A stretch of DNA of 64,000 bases from Lentibacillus sp. Marseille-P4043. Lineage in GTDB: Bacteria > Bacillota > Bacilli > Bacillales > Amphibacillaceae. This document shows positions 7,794-16,375 of the stretch, one piece after another. The stretch lies in NCBI RefSeq assembly GCF_900258515.1, contig NZ_LT984884.1, forward strand, positions 1,089,290 through 1,153,289. Reading direction: 5' to 3'. Each line of letters begins with the position of its first letter. Position 1 is the stretch's first letter. Made by a program: the position numbers and the translations under genes. The notes under the pieces were generated by a model, which was not told the DNA's origin, made no database searches, and was given only the letters and a program-made list of their open reading frames with translations.

Positions 7794-9658
7794 TATGCCT
7801 CTTTTGGTAATACAATTCGTTTATACAGTTGGACGGTCAACCAATAATATACACCGTAAATGACGATGAAAATGGTGATTGGTAACCAAATTTTTGTATA
7901 TGGTTCAACAAGAATGAATGAAAACATCTGCATGCCGACTAACACGTGTATGAGTCCGACAATAGCCGGGAATAGGAACACAAGAAATAACTCTTTGTAA
8001 ATCGACTTCACTAATAATGACTTTCGAACACCAATTTTGCGCAGCATACTATAGCGGTGCGTATCGGCGGATGCACTAGATAACAATTTGAACATTAACA
8101 CACTCGCCATCATCATAAGGAAGGCAACTCCAAGGAAAAAGCCCATGAAGATGGTTCCACTAGCGATTCCTTTAAAAACCATATAGTCAGCGAATTTACT
8201 TCCTCCTGCCATGTCAACGCCTTGCTCACCTGTATACGATGCTGCTACTTTTTGCTGGCGCTTTTCAATTTGCTCTAACTGTGGCAAATAATCGGCAAAA
8301 TCATCAACACGTGCGATAAGAACTTCCTGCTCTTCGGTATTGAGCTTTTGATAATTAGCTTGGTCAAAGATAAAAATACTCCGATCACCAACCATTTGGA
8401 AACCGGTGCGTAACTCGGAAGATAATGCAGTATCCCATTCGCTTGGAATACGTGCCATTTCATCCACTTCACCCCACGTATATTGTTCTTCCGGCAATGG
8501 GGTAGAAATTCGCTTCGCTTCTGGCAGTTCTAACGATGTTGGGTCAAATGGTTTGAACAATGGAGGATGCTCTAGCAAATCCTCTTTCAGAAAATAAACA
8601 CCTTCATCGTTGATTTTGTAACGGTACTCATTTTCCTCAATAATATTCATGTCCGCCAGTGTGTCACGATCCGCTTTCGTTGGCTGGTGAATGGTTACAT
8701 CATTTGCATGAAACATGGATGCTTGCAATTCTACGTTATTGTAAAATGACAAACCGGCAGTCATTGCCCCTAACCCGAGTGCAACAAGCATTGCGACAGT
8801 TCCGAGTACTTTGGTTAAGTGTCCCATTCTGAAACGTAATTGGGCAAACGTAAATGAATTAATTCCTTTTTCATTGAGTGTACGAATGCTTTTTATCTTT
8901 TTCATTAAATAAGGGAATAGGGAGATAAACGCCAGATACGTACCAAGTGTAATTGTTATTGCTGCAAGGATAACCCCGAATTGGGCCATCTTTGCCATAT
9001 TAAACATGGCGTAATACCCAGCACCAATGAGAACCACCGCTAAAATAACGCCAATTATGGTTTTTCCACCTTTAGCCTTCACTTGATCATGCTTCTCTCC
9101 CGCATGAAGAAGGTCCAAGACAGATTTTCTGGAAATTTTAATTGCATTGACAAAGGATGTTAGCAAAAATAAAGCAACATAAAAAATAACGGTTGTGATA
9201 ACAGATGATTCATATAGTGCATGGAATCCTTCACCTGAAAAATCGAGTTGGTTCATTAATAACTCCGCAATCCCTTGTGCCAAACCAATCCCCACAATTA
9301 ATCCAACAATTAGTGAGACAATGCCGATAAAGAAGGTTTCAAAAAACATCAGTTGGGCTACTTTACGCTTCTTAGCCCCAAGGGTCATGTACATACCAAG
9401 CTCTTTTTGCCTCATGGAAAGCATAAAGGATGTTGCATAAAAAATATAAAACAATGTAATGAACGCTAATATAAATGTCCCAACATGAAAGATAAAGACA
9501 ATCGATCCAATCATGGCATTCGATTCGATAAATGCTTTGTTTTGTGCTAGTGTTTCAAACATATAAAAAATGGCAATTGAGATCGTTAGACCGAACAATA
9601 AAACAAGATAGTCTTTAAACATTTTACGCATGCTGGAAAATGATAATTTCAATAACAT
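7793..9658 (-). CDS. BceB-type ABC transporter permease
   Basis: Permease of 621 aa of the FtsX/MacB superfamily, the architecture of BceB/YxdM/VraE proteins. Hydrophobic segments at ~17-40 and ~52-80 and three more up to ~240, two more before residue ~300, a large extracellular domain (~310-510), then three C-terminal segments. Such pairs remove antimicrobial peptides such as bacitracin from lipid II-cycle targets and act as sensors for two-component systems. It is 11 bp downstream of its ATPase. No BceRS-like kinase/regulator pair is in the window, so induction must come from elsewhere or the system is non-canonical. Confidence 0.88.
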   Translation of the reverse strand: MLLKLSFSSMRKMFKDYLVLLFGLTISIAIFYMFETLAQNKAFIESNAMIGSIVFIFHVGTFILAFITLFYIFYATSFMLSMRQKELGMYMTLGAKKRKVAQLMFFETFFIGIVSLIVGLIVGIGLAQGIAELLMNQLDFSGEGFHALYESSVITTVIFYVALFLLTSFVNAIKISRKSVLDLLHAGEKHDQVKAKGGKTIIGVILAVVLIGAGYYAMFNMAKMAQFGVILAAITITLGTYLAFISLFPYLMKKIKSIRTLNEKGINSFTFAQLRFRMGHLTKVLGTVAMLVALGLGAMTAGLSFYNNVELQASMFHANDVTIHQPTKADRDTLADMNIIEENEYRYKINDEGVYFLKEDLLEHPPLFKPFDPTSLELPEAKRISTPLPEEQYTWGEVDEMARIPSEWDTALSSELRTGFQMVGDRSIFIFDQANYQKLNTEEQEVLIARVDDFADYLPQLEQIEKRQQKVAASYTGEQGVDMAGGSKFADYMVFKGIASGTIFMGFFLGVAFLMMMASVLMFKLLSSASADTHRYSMLRKIGVRKSLLVKSIYKELFLVFLFPAIVGLIHVLVGMQMFSFILVEPYTKIWLPITIFIVIYGVYYWLTVQLYKRIVLPKEA

Positions 9659-9669
9659 GTCATAACCTC

Positions 9670-10422
9670 CTATTCCGCAAACTCTGCAAGTACATCAAGA
9701 ATTTGATGATGGAATTCATTCCGACTACCATCACGATGAATTTCTTTGTACAATGCACCATCTTGAATAAATAAAATTCGTTCACAATAGCTAGCGCTTA
9801 GTGGATCGTGTGTGACAAGCATGATGGATACACCGTGATTTTCATTTAAATGATCCATCGCTTCTAACATACTTTTTGCACTTTTGGAATCAAGTGCTCC
9901 TGTAGGTTCATCCGCTAATATAATGGCAGGTTCATGAACCAATGCTCGTGCTGCTGCTGCCCGCTGTTTCTGTCCGCCTGAAACCGTAATAGGATACTTG
10001 TCCAAGATCGCTTCAATGCCAAGCTTTTTAGCGACCTCCACAACACTTGGTTTAATTTTTCTTGATGGAACCCCCTGTAAAGATAATGGCAGGGCAATAT
10101 TTTCATAGATTGTCAAGTTTTCCAGCAAGTTAAAGTCTTGGAAAATAAATCCGAGCTGCTCTGACCGAAAATCCGCCAATTGCCCTTGTTTCATTGATGT
10201 AATATTGGTACCAGCAATTTCAATCGTGCCATCAGTTGGCTTATCTAAAGTGGAGACAACATTTAATAGTGTCGTTTTCCCTGCGCCAGAGGGTCCCATA
10301 ATACCGACAAATTCCCCTTGCTGAATATCAAACGTAACTCCTCTTAATGCATGGAATTGGCTTTCGTTTTTCTTACCAAAAATTTTATGAATGTTTTTCA
10401 CGTTAACGACGGGTTGATTCAT
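9670..10422 (-). CDS. BceA-type ABC transporter ATP-binding protein
   Basis: ATPase of about 250 aa that powers the adjacent permease. Walker A GPSGAGKTT, Q-loop FIFQDFNLL, signature VSGGQKQRAAAARAL and Walker B IILADEPTGALDS are all intact. I choose the ATG at 10422 (MNQPVVNVKNIHK) because GGAGG lies 8 nt upstream; an in-frame start 16 codons earlier has no RBS. Group: antimicrobial-peptide ABC transporters. Confidence 0.9.
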   Translation of the reverse strand: MNQPVVNVKNIHKIFGKKNESQFHALRGVTFDIQQGEFVGIMGPSGAGKTTLLNVVSTLDKPTDGTIEIAGTNITSMKQGQLADFRSEQLGFIFQDFNLLENLTIYENIALPLSLQGVPSRKIKPSVVEVAKKLGIEAILDKYPITVSGGQKQRAAAARALVHEPAIILADEPTGALDSKSAKSMLEAMDHLNENHGVSIMLVTHDPLSASYCERILFIQDGALYKEIHRDGSRNEFHHQILDVLAEFAE

Positions 10423-10589
10423 TGTTATAACCTCCAAATAATGATCTATTGCTAGTTTATCCACATTCACATTAAAGTACTATGTCTTTTTCTTTCAGTA
10501 GTCTTACAGTTTTGTAAGATGGCGTCTGATTTCTAACAAGGTAAGAAAGTATAAGTTTTTGGCTCTGATCTGTTCTTGGGCAGGACGAG

Positions 10590-10742
10590 CCACGTCCAGC
10601 TCCAGCGCCCAGCAACTAGCAAACTTCACACTCCTCCACTACGATAAGTCAACATCGGCTCGTTCCTCACCGTGTTTCCTTTATCTCATTGCGGAGTGCT
10701 CCAGTTTGTACGTTGCTAAACGGGCGCTTGCGCTTTTGTCCT
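10590..10742. repeat. Structured GC-rich dispersed repeat of Bacillaceae type
   Basis: This non-coding stretch begins with GTCCAGCTCCAGCGCC and ends with GCGCTTGCGCTTTTGTCC, words I recognise from a repeat scattered through many Bacillaceae genomes (from memory, unverified). Its ends pair: AGCGCCC and AGCAAC (10604-10616) with GTTGCT and GGGCGCT (10712-10728), giving a closing stem. The family is distinct from the hairpin elements elsewhere in the window. Confidence 0.55.
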
Positions 10743-10859
10743 CATGTATAGAATGAATCAGTTTTCCCCATCCTAATAAAAAGTTCTCATAGTTTAAAAA
10801 CGAGCCATTCTCGTTTACAATAAAAGAAATAGAGATGGTAGAAGGTAGGTTAATAGGCT

Positions 10860-13800
10860 TTGGCGAGTATTCAAAATTTAAACTTACAAAAAATATTTCC
10901 AGCCCCCGTATACAGACGTGGATTGGAATACTATAAACAAGACCGAGTTAGCGACCTATTGTATGATATCAATTATCAAGTTTGGACTGCCTCTGTACGA
11001 GGATCGGAAATGTATTTTGTTGAGATAAATATGGCCGATTTAGAAAAGGGTTCCATTCAGACGTACTGCGATTGTCCAGCGTTTTCTACGTATAATACAT
11101 GTAAACATATCGTTGCAACGCTAATTGCAATTTCTAAAAAACCATCATCAAATATACCTGCTCAAGCATCGTATGATTATCAGACAACAAATCAGTTAAT
11201 CCATTCGATTACATCCTTGCAACAGCCTATGGAAACTTCGGAGATTATTACGAGCAAAGTGCCGCTAAAAGTGGAATACTACATCAAATGGACGTATGAT
11301 CGGCACCTATTTCTTGAGCTAAAGGCAGGGGAAAAGCGTCCGTTTGTTGTTAAGAATGCCCAAGAATTTTTAGGAAATGTACTAAGCGGGAATGAACATT
11401 ATTTTACGAAGACATTTACGTACAACCCGGATACCCATTATTTTCTCAGGCAAGATATAGACATTTTTGAAATGCTATATTCTATATTGCGAAATGAGCA
11501 AATTTACGTTGATCGGGCATTTTATCATTATCAGGATACATCGGAGCGTTCAATCGTTATTCCGCCACTTCTGATTGAGCCGCTGTTGGATAAACTTATT
11601 GAGCGTCAGTTAACAGTTGAAACGAGGGAAAAGCGTTTCGAGCATGTTGATGTTGTCAAGGGAGAGCTGCCGTTTCGCTTTGCAATCTCGAAGAACAAAC
11701 AGGGAGAAATGGTATTGGCCATGGATGAAATGGATTCCATGATCTACTTTTCGATGTATCAATTACTGTTTTCACAAGGGATATTTTATTTTCCTGCAAA
11801 AGAACAACTACCGATCGTTGAACAATTAGATACGATCGGGATAGAGAATCACCGCTTGCCAATTACGAAAAAGCAGGCAGATGTTTTTGTATCAGAGGTG
11901 CTGCCAACGCTTAAAAAGGTCGGGGAGGTACAAATTTCGGATAACGTTGCATCTGAAATTATTCAAGTGCCACTGCGAGCCAAACTTTATCTTGATGTCC
12001 AAGCGGAATGGATTGTTGGCAGGTTGGAATATCATTATGGTGAGCATCAAATTGATCCGTTCAATGGGCGTGAACAGGACGAGGTCATTATTATTCGCGA
12101 TGTCACAAAAGAACAGCAGATTATGCGCCTAATTGAACAGGCGAATTTTCATTACAATGGGAAAGAGCTGTATATCGAAGCAGATGAAGAGTCGGTTTAT
12201 GAATTTTTATATCATGCCTTACCACTCTTTGAACAATATGTGGAACTGTTCTTGACATCTGAGGTTCGTCATCTGATCGTGGAAAATGAACCGAATCCGA
12301 GTACGAGTGTGCGAATTGAGTCGTCCTCCAATTTATTGGAAGTTGGCTTTACCATCGAGGGCATTAATGATAATGAAATTAACCAAATTTTGAACGCGGT
12401 AATGGAGAAAAAGCGGTATTATCGTTTGCAAAGTGGAGCATTGCTTTCTTTGGAAGGGGAAGAGTTTTCTTCCATTAAGCAACTTTTTACCGATTTGGAT
12501 ATTAAAAAGTCGGACGTTCAGGATGGAAATGTCCAATTACCTGCTTATCGTGGTGTACAAATTGATGAACTAATTGATACCAAGAAAGACTATGATCCGT
12601 CATTTCGCCGGTTATTGAACCAGCTGAAATCACCAGAGGAACAAGTGTATCCATTGCCAGATCAATTACAAGCCACATTAAGAGATTATCAGAAGACTGG
12701 CTATCAATGGTTTAAATCGTTGAGCAATTATCAATTAGGCGGTATTTTAGCAGATGATATGGGTCTCGGAAAAACATTGCAAAGTATCGCATATATGGTA
12801 TCGGAACAAGGTGATAAACCGCATTTAATCGTTGCACCATCGTCCGTATTATATAACTGGAAAAACGAATGTCAAAAGTTCGCACCAGATTTACAAGTTG
12901 CGATTATGACTGGCACACCAACAGAACGACAAGTAAAGATTCAAGAACAAATGCATATGGATGTCTGGATCACTTCCTATGCAACATTAAGGCAAGATAT
13001 TGAATTTTACCGTGATTTATCTTTTCAAACATTGATTTTGGATGAGGCGCAGTATATTAAAAACTATGCAACGAAAACATCCCAAGCAATTCGGGAAATT
13101 AAGGCCAGTAAGCGTTTTGCATTAAGTGGTACCCCAATTGAAAATTCGATTGATGAATTGTGGGCAATTTTTCAAGTCATATTACCAGGGCTCATGCCAA
13201 ATCAGCGTGCATTTAGACAATTGTCACATGAAAAAATCGCTATGTTGACGAAACCGTTTATTTTAAGGCGCCTGAAGCAAGATGTGTTGAAAGAACTGCC
13301 TGATAAAATTGAAACCGTCTCTGTCTCAGAATTAACGAAACCGCAAAAAGAATTATATCTCGGTTACTTGCGCCAGTTACAACAAGAGGCAGCGCAATCA
13401 ATGAAAGATCATGACTTTCATAAAAACCGGATGAAAATATTAGCTGGTTTAACTAGGCTGCGACAGATTTGCTGTCATCCATCATTGTTTATCGAGAATT
13501 ATGAAGGGAAGTCCGGGAAGCTGGAACAATTGATGGAAACGGTTCGCAATGCTGTAGAAAATGGCAAACGAATGCTGATTTTCTCCCAATTTACAAGTAT
13601 GCATGAGATTATTATTCGTAAATTGGCGGAGGAAGGAATCGATTACTTTTATTTGCATGGGTCAACACCATCGCAGGAACGCGTGCAAATAAGTGAGCGG
13701 TTTAACAATGGGGAAAAGAGTGTGTTTCTAATATCGCTGAAGGCTGGCGGAACAGGATTGAATTTAACAGGTGCAGATACTGTTATTCTCTATGATTTGT

Positions 13801-14024
13801 GGTGGAATCCTGCTGTTGAGGATCAAGCAACAGGCAGAGCACACCGCTTTGGGCAGAAAAACGTGGTACAGGTTATTCGTCTAGTCACAGAGGGAACCAT
13901 TGAAGAGAAGATTTATGATCTGCAGCAAAAGAAACGCGAGTTAATTGACCAAGTAATCAAACCAGGTGAAAGTATGCTATCCAGCCTGTCTGAAGATGAT
14001 ATAAAAGAACTGCTTAGCCTTTAG
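10860..14024 (+). CDS. SNF2-family helicase with N-terminal SWIM zinc finger
   Basis: Swi2/Snf2-type DNA-dependent ATPase of 1054 aa. The SWIM zinc finger YCDCPAFSTYNTCKHIVA is at residues ~65-82. A long linker domain (~120-580) precedes the helicase core: motif I ADDMGLGKT (~629-637), motif II DEAQ (~730), SGTPIENS, then the C-terminal half with FSQFTSMHEI, LKAGGTGLNL and QATGRAHRFGQ. Length and order match bacterial HepA/YqhH-like SNF2 proteins carrying SWIM. Role in DNA or RNA polymerase remodelling is inferred. The start is a TTG with AGGTAGG upstream. No methylase or nuclease partner is adjacent, so it is not obviously part of a defence island. Confidence 0.88.
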   Translation: MASIQNLNLQKIFPAPVYRRGLEYYKQDRVSDLLYDINYQVWTASVRGSEMYFVEINMADLEKGSIQTYCDCPAFSTYNTCKHIVATLIAISKKPSSNIPAQASYDYQTTNQLIHSITSLQQPMETSEIITSKVPLKVEYYIKWTYDRHLFLELKAGEKRPFVVKNAQEFLGNVLSGNEHYFTKTFTYNPDTHYFLRQDIDIFEMLYSILRNEQIYVDRAFYHYQDTSERSIVIPPLLIEPLLDKLIERQLTVETREKRFEHVDVVKGELPFRFAISKNKQGEMVLAMDEMDSMIYFSMYQLLFSQGIFYFPAKEQLPIVEQLDTIGIENHRLPITKKQADVFVSEVLPTLKKVGEVQISDNVASEIIQVPLRAKLYLDVQAEWIVGRLEYHYGEHQIDPFNGREQDEVIIIRDVTKEQQIMRLIEQANFHYNGKELYIEADEESVYEFLYHALPLFEQYVELFLTSEVRHLIVENEPNPSTSVRIESSSNLLEVGFTIEGINDNEINQILNAVMEKKRYYRLQSGALLSLEGEEFSSIKQLFTDLDIKKSDVQDGNVQLPAYRGVQIDELIDTKKDYDPSFRRLLNQLKSPEEQVYPLPDQLQATLRDYQKTGYQWFKSLSNYQLGGILADDMGLGKTLQSIAYMVSEQGDKPHLIVAPSSVLYNWKNECQKFAPDLQVAIMTGTPTERQVKIQEQMHMDVWITSYATLRQDIEFYRDLSFQTLILDEAQYIKNYATKTSQAIREIKASKRFALSGTPIENSIDELWAIFQVILPGLMPNQRAFRQLSHEKIAMLTKPFILRRLKQDVLKELPDKIETVSVSELTKPQKELYLGYLRQLQQEAAQSMKDHDFHKNRMKILAGLTRLRQICCHPSLFIENYEGKSGKLEQLMETVRNAVENGKRMLIFSQFTSMHEIIIRKLAEEGIDYFYLHGSTPSQERVQISERFNNGEKSVFLISLKAGGTGLNLTGADTVILYDLWWNPAVEDQATGRAHRFGQKNVVQVIRLVTEGTIEEKIYDLQQKKRELIDQVIKPGESMLSSLSEDDIKELLSL

Positions 14025-14046
14025 CGCTGAGCAGTTTTATCTTTTT
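14008..14046 (+). terminator. Terminator overlapping the SNF2 stop codon
   Basis: AACTGCTTAGC (14008-14018) pairs with GCTGAGCAGTT (14026-14036), followed by TTATCTTTTTT. The left arm is inside the end of the coding sequence. Confidence 0.8.
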
Positions 14047-14080
14047 TAGAAGCTCTTTTCGTAGTCTTTGTCGCTATTCG

Positions 14081-14436
14081 TGGTTGATGGAAGAAAATGC
14101 GACGTAGTGAAAATTCCCTTTCGTAACAATGATGATGCAATGCCTAAATTCCGCTCCGGCAGAATACTTCGCTTTCCGCGGGCACGGCTTCAGTCTCCTT
14201 GCCCCGGTGAGACCCCGCAGAGCGACGAGCGAAACTTCCACCGAGTAAGCTTCGAGTTGCGAGGAGCGATACTTCACCGAAATTACTTGCAACTCGGGCG
14301 AGCACCCAGCTCGAGGAGGCTCAGCAGCCGCCCGCGGAAAGCGAAGTGTATTTCCGGAACGGCGGGGGAGTAGATTCTTAGTTATATCGCATTTTATATC
14401 TATTGTGTCAAAGCAACAATCTTTAAAAAACAGCCT
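14081..14436. repeat. TIR-bounded element with a single large hairpin (copy 3)
   Basis: The left flank GGTTGATGGAAGAAAATGCG is the approximate inverse of the right flank CGCATTTTATATCTATTG at 14388-14410. Between them, 14151-14372 forms a long imperfect hairpin: GCTTTCCGCGGGC at the left pairs with GCCCGCGGAAAGC at the right, extended by ACTTC/GAAGT. The core has GTGAGACCCCGCAGAGCG and CGAGGAGGCTCAGCAG. An internal segment (14229-14265) with GTAAGCTTCGAGTTGCGA matches, inverted, the DNA just left of array 2 at 42956-42990. Confidence 0.7.
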
Positions 14437-14532
14437 TAAAAAAATGAAAGTAAAACATGTTTGCTGCGTCTTTGTAATGGGAATCATAAAGGTGTATAAT
14501 ATATAGTATATTCTGAAAAGGGGTTGGTTAAA

Positions 14533-14682
14533 TTGGGAAAAGTACTAAAGGGGTTTAGTAAATTTATCGTCGCCAATTTTGCGGTCATACTTGCGATTTT
14601 GTTATTACCAGTCTTCTTAATTACAGATGACGTTGCAATTTTTGATCAAGTGATGGATTATTTGTTTAATAATAAAAACTAG
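14533..14682 (+). CDS. Small hypothetical membrane protein (49 aa)
   Basis: Short reading frame starting at TTG (MGKVLKGFSKFIVANFAVIL...) with AAAAGGGG 9 nt upstream and a TATAAT-like TATAAT/TATAGT region before it (around 14495-14506). One hydrophobic helix spans residues ~13-33; the tail is acidic and polar. A hairpin resembling a terminator follows at 14691-14713. I do not recognise the family. Clean RBS, membrane-like composition and a following terminator argue that it is real. Confidence 0.55.
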   Translation: MGKVLKGFSKFIVANFAVILAILLLPVFLITDDVAIFDQVMDYLFNNKN

Positions 14683-14690
14683 CAATGGAA

Positions 14691-14713
14691 GTATCCCTTT
14701 AATGGGGGTATTT
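14691..14713 (+). terminator. Probable terminator after the small membrane protein gene
   Basis: ATCCCTTTAATGGGGGTATTTTTAT: a short ATCCC/GGGGT stem followed by five T residues. Confidence 0.5.
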
Positions 14714-14730
14714 TTATGTTTTTCACTTCA

Positions 14731-14768
14731 CATAAGGAAGAGCCAGATTGACTCCCAATCTGACTCGG
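14731..14768 (-). terminator. Hairpin downstream of the minus-strand regulator
   Basis: On the minus strand GAGTCAGATTG pairs with CAATCTGGCTC with one bulge. It directly follows the regulator's stop codon, but only TTCC follows, so termination may be weak. Confidence 0.5.
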
Positions 14769-14772
14769 CTTA

Positions 14773-16065
14773 TTATGATACCGTTATTTGAAATAGCTTC
14801 CTCGGACGCCCTTTTTGATAAGGTTTTTCTTCTCCAACTACTTTAATAACCTCACCCGATAACAATTTGTAAACCGTACGTTCAGCACTGCGCTTCGTTA
14901 CCCGATAATAATTAGCAATATCATTGGCAGAAAAAGGTTCATTATTTCGAAGTTTGATAAAGTCAATAAAATTATATGACAGTTCATTATTTAATTTTGC
15001 CTTATGAATTAATGCTCGGTAAAGCTGTGAGGTGTTAAATTGTTTCTCAATCCCAAGCGGGCCAATTGTTTCTTGGCGATCATTTACAATATAACAATTG
15101 CTTACTTCGTTACGATTACATGCTTCTAATGCTAATTGAGCGTTCGTTTCTGCTTGATTTGCTGTTAAGCCTAGTCCGAATCCAATATCAACATGAATGT
15201 TCAGCGTTTGTTCGATTTCCTGCAAAAGCGGAAAATCGCGATAATGGTTGGTAATATAATTCAAAAGTCCTTGGGTACCGAACAAAACGAATTGGTTATC
15301 CCCATTTGCTAACACAGAGGAGTATGTTTGTTGACCAAATTTTTGTAGGATTTGTTGTAATTCTCGTAAAATATCTTGGCTGAAATATCCATCATGATCT
15401 GAAACAACGAACGAATTATCTTGTTTTACACGAACAAAACCGGCAATAATTTGTGCGCTTTTCGATTGGTTAAGTATTGCGGATTCCTTTGCACGCTCAA
15501 TGGCGCGCTCCAAGTTAATTTTAGGTATTTGCATGCAACTTGTTGGGACGTTTTGTTTTGTTAGCTTCTGTTTGACATCTACAATTGAGGTTAAAACGTG
15601 ATCAATTTTTCCTTGATTCCATAGATTTTTGTGATAGGCGACAATATGGTCAATATCAAGTTCGCCACCGTAGCTGTATGTATAAATCGAGTGATCATGA
15701 ATTGCCAATTCGGTTACTACCTCATCAACATGGACACGATCAGGTACATCAATTGAAATGCGATTTAACGCTTGGTGGTGGTAATGTTTAAGTCGGCATA
15801 AGGAGGTAAGAATCATATATTCGTCACAAGCAATTTGTACTGCTGGTAGACGTCTTTTATCAATCTTCTCTTTTGCGTATAAATATGGTAGGGTGCCAGC
15901 AAACAAATAAATGTCACACATAACAGCTTTCTCGATTAATTCCGTCGTTTCGTGGGCTTTCGTATAAGTAAATGGGACAATTTCAATGTCATCTTGGTCT
16001 TCTACATAATGGTTAATCTGCTCGATTAATTCCTTTCTACCAAAAACAGCAATCTTTATTTTCAT
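14773..16065 (-). CDS. Putative transcriptional regulator with GGDEF-like middle domain and C-terminal winged HTH
   Basis: Protein of about 430 aa, not assigned to a named family. The N-terminal ~100 residues look like an alpha/beta receptor domain (KIAVFGRKELIEQINHYV). The middle region IDIGFGLGLTANQAETNAQ-like stretch (HVDIGFGLGLTANQAETNAQ, ~290-310) resembles the GGDEF/GTP cyclohydrolase III fold. The last ~70 residues (SANDIANYYRVTKRSAERTV, then GRPRKLF) are a DNA-binding winged helix. The start is the ATG at 16065, which has AAAGGAG 8 nt upstream; an earlier ATG at 16086 has no RBS. It is divergent from the FabK-like gene and probably regulates it; a palindrome lies in between. Confidence 0.65.
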   Translation of the reverse strand: MKIKIAVFGRKELIEQINHYVEDQDDIEIVPFTYTKAHETTELIEKAVMCDIYLFAGTLPYLYAKEKIDKRRLPAVQIACDEYMILTSLCRLKHYHHQALNRISIDVPDRVHVDEVVTELAIHDHSIYTYSYGGELDIDHIVAYHKNLWNQGKIDHVLTSIVDVKQKLTKQNVPTSCMQIPKINLERAIERAKESAILNQSKSAQIIAGFVRVKQDNSFVVSDHDGYFSQDILRELQQILQKFGQQTYSSVLANGDNQFVLFGTQGLLNYITNHYRDFPLLQEIEQTLNIHVDIGFGLGLTANQAETNAQLALEACNRNEVSNCYIVNDRQETIGPLGIEKQFNTSQLYRALIHKAKLNNELSYNFIDFIKLRNNEPFSANDIANYYRVTKRSAERTVYKLLSGEVIKVVGEEKPYQKGRPRKLFQITVS

Positions 16066-16214
16066 GACAAGAACTCCTTTATTCATGCTTGTTCAAAAGG
16101 TCCCCTGATTAGAGTAAATAATTAGATAATTCAAGGCCGAATTGTGGGCTTCGTTTAAATCTCGTGTCGAATCATTGTGTTAATTTTTAGTTAATTGTTG
16201 ATATAATGAAATAG

Positions 16215-16234
16215 TTAACGACACAATTCGTTAA
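16215..16234. promoter_or_regulatory. Palindromic operator candidate
   Basis: TTAACGA (16215-16221) and TCGTTAA (16228-16234) form a 7-bp perfect inverted repeat with a 6-bp spacer, in the 310-bp AT-rich gap between the divergent regulator and the FabK-like gene. The rest of the gap has several TTAATT words and no gene. Confidence 0.5.
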
Positions 16235-16375
16235 TTAATATTATGCTACGGAATTTTCTTAATATTGTCAAGAAGGAAAATGAAGAAAGATAAAGAAATC
16301 GTTCACAGTTATAATTAAATATGGCTTTGTGGTATGCTTCACTTAAAGAGACAATTAGAATTGGAGTGGTAAATA

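Noticed and set aside
10559..10756. ORF of 65 codons
   Set aside because: Lies entirely within a structured dispersed repeat, without RBS or recognisable protein features.
10860..14024. SNF2 helicase as part of a DISARM- or other defence system
   Set aside because: No adjacent methylase, phospholipase D-type nuclease or other defence gene; SWIM/SNF2 proteins of this size are common stand-alone genes in Bacillaceae.
14068..14487. ORFs of 101 and 137 codons over hairpin copy 3
   Set aside because: They are on opposite strands over the same palindromic GC-rich element and have no RBS; similar ORFs appear at every hairpin copy (2520-2732, 53677-53956, 44826-45383).
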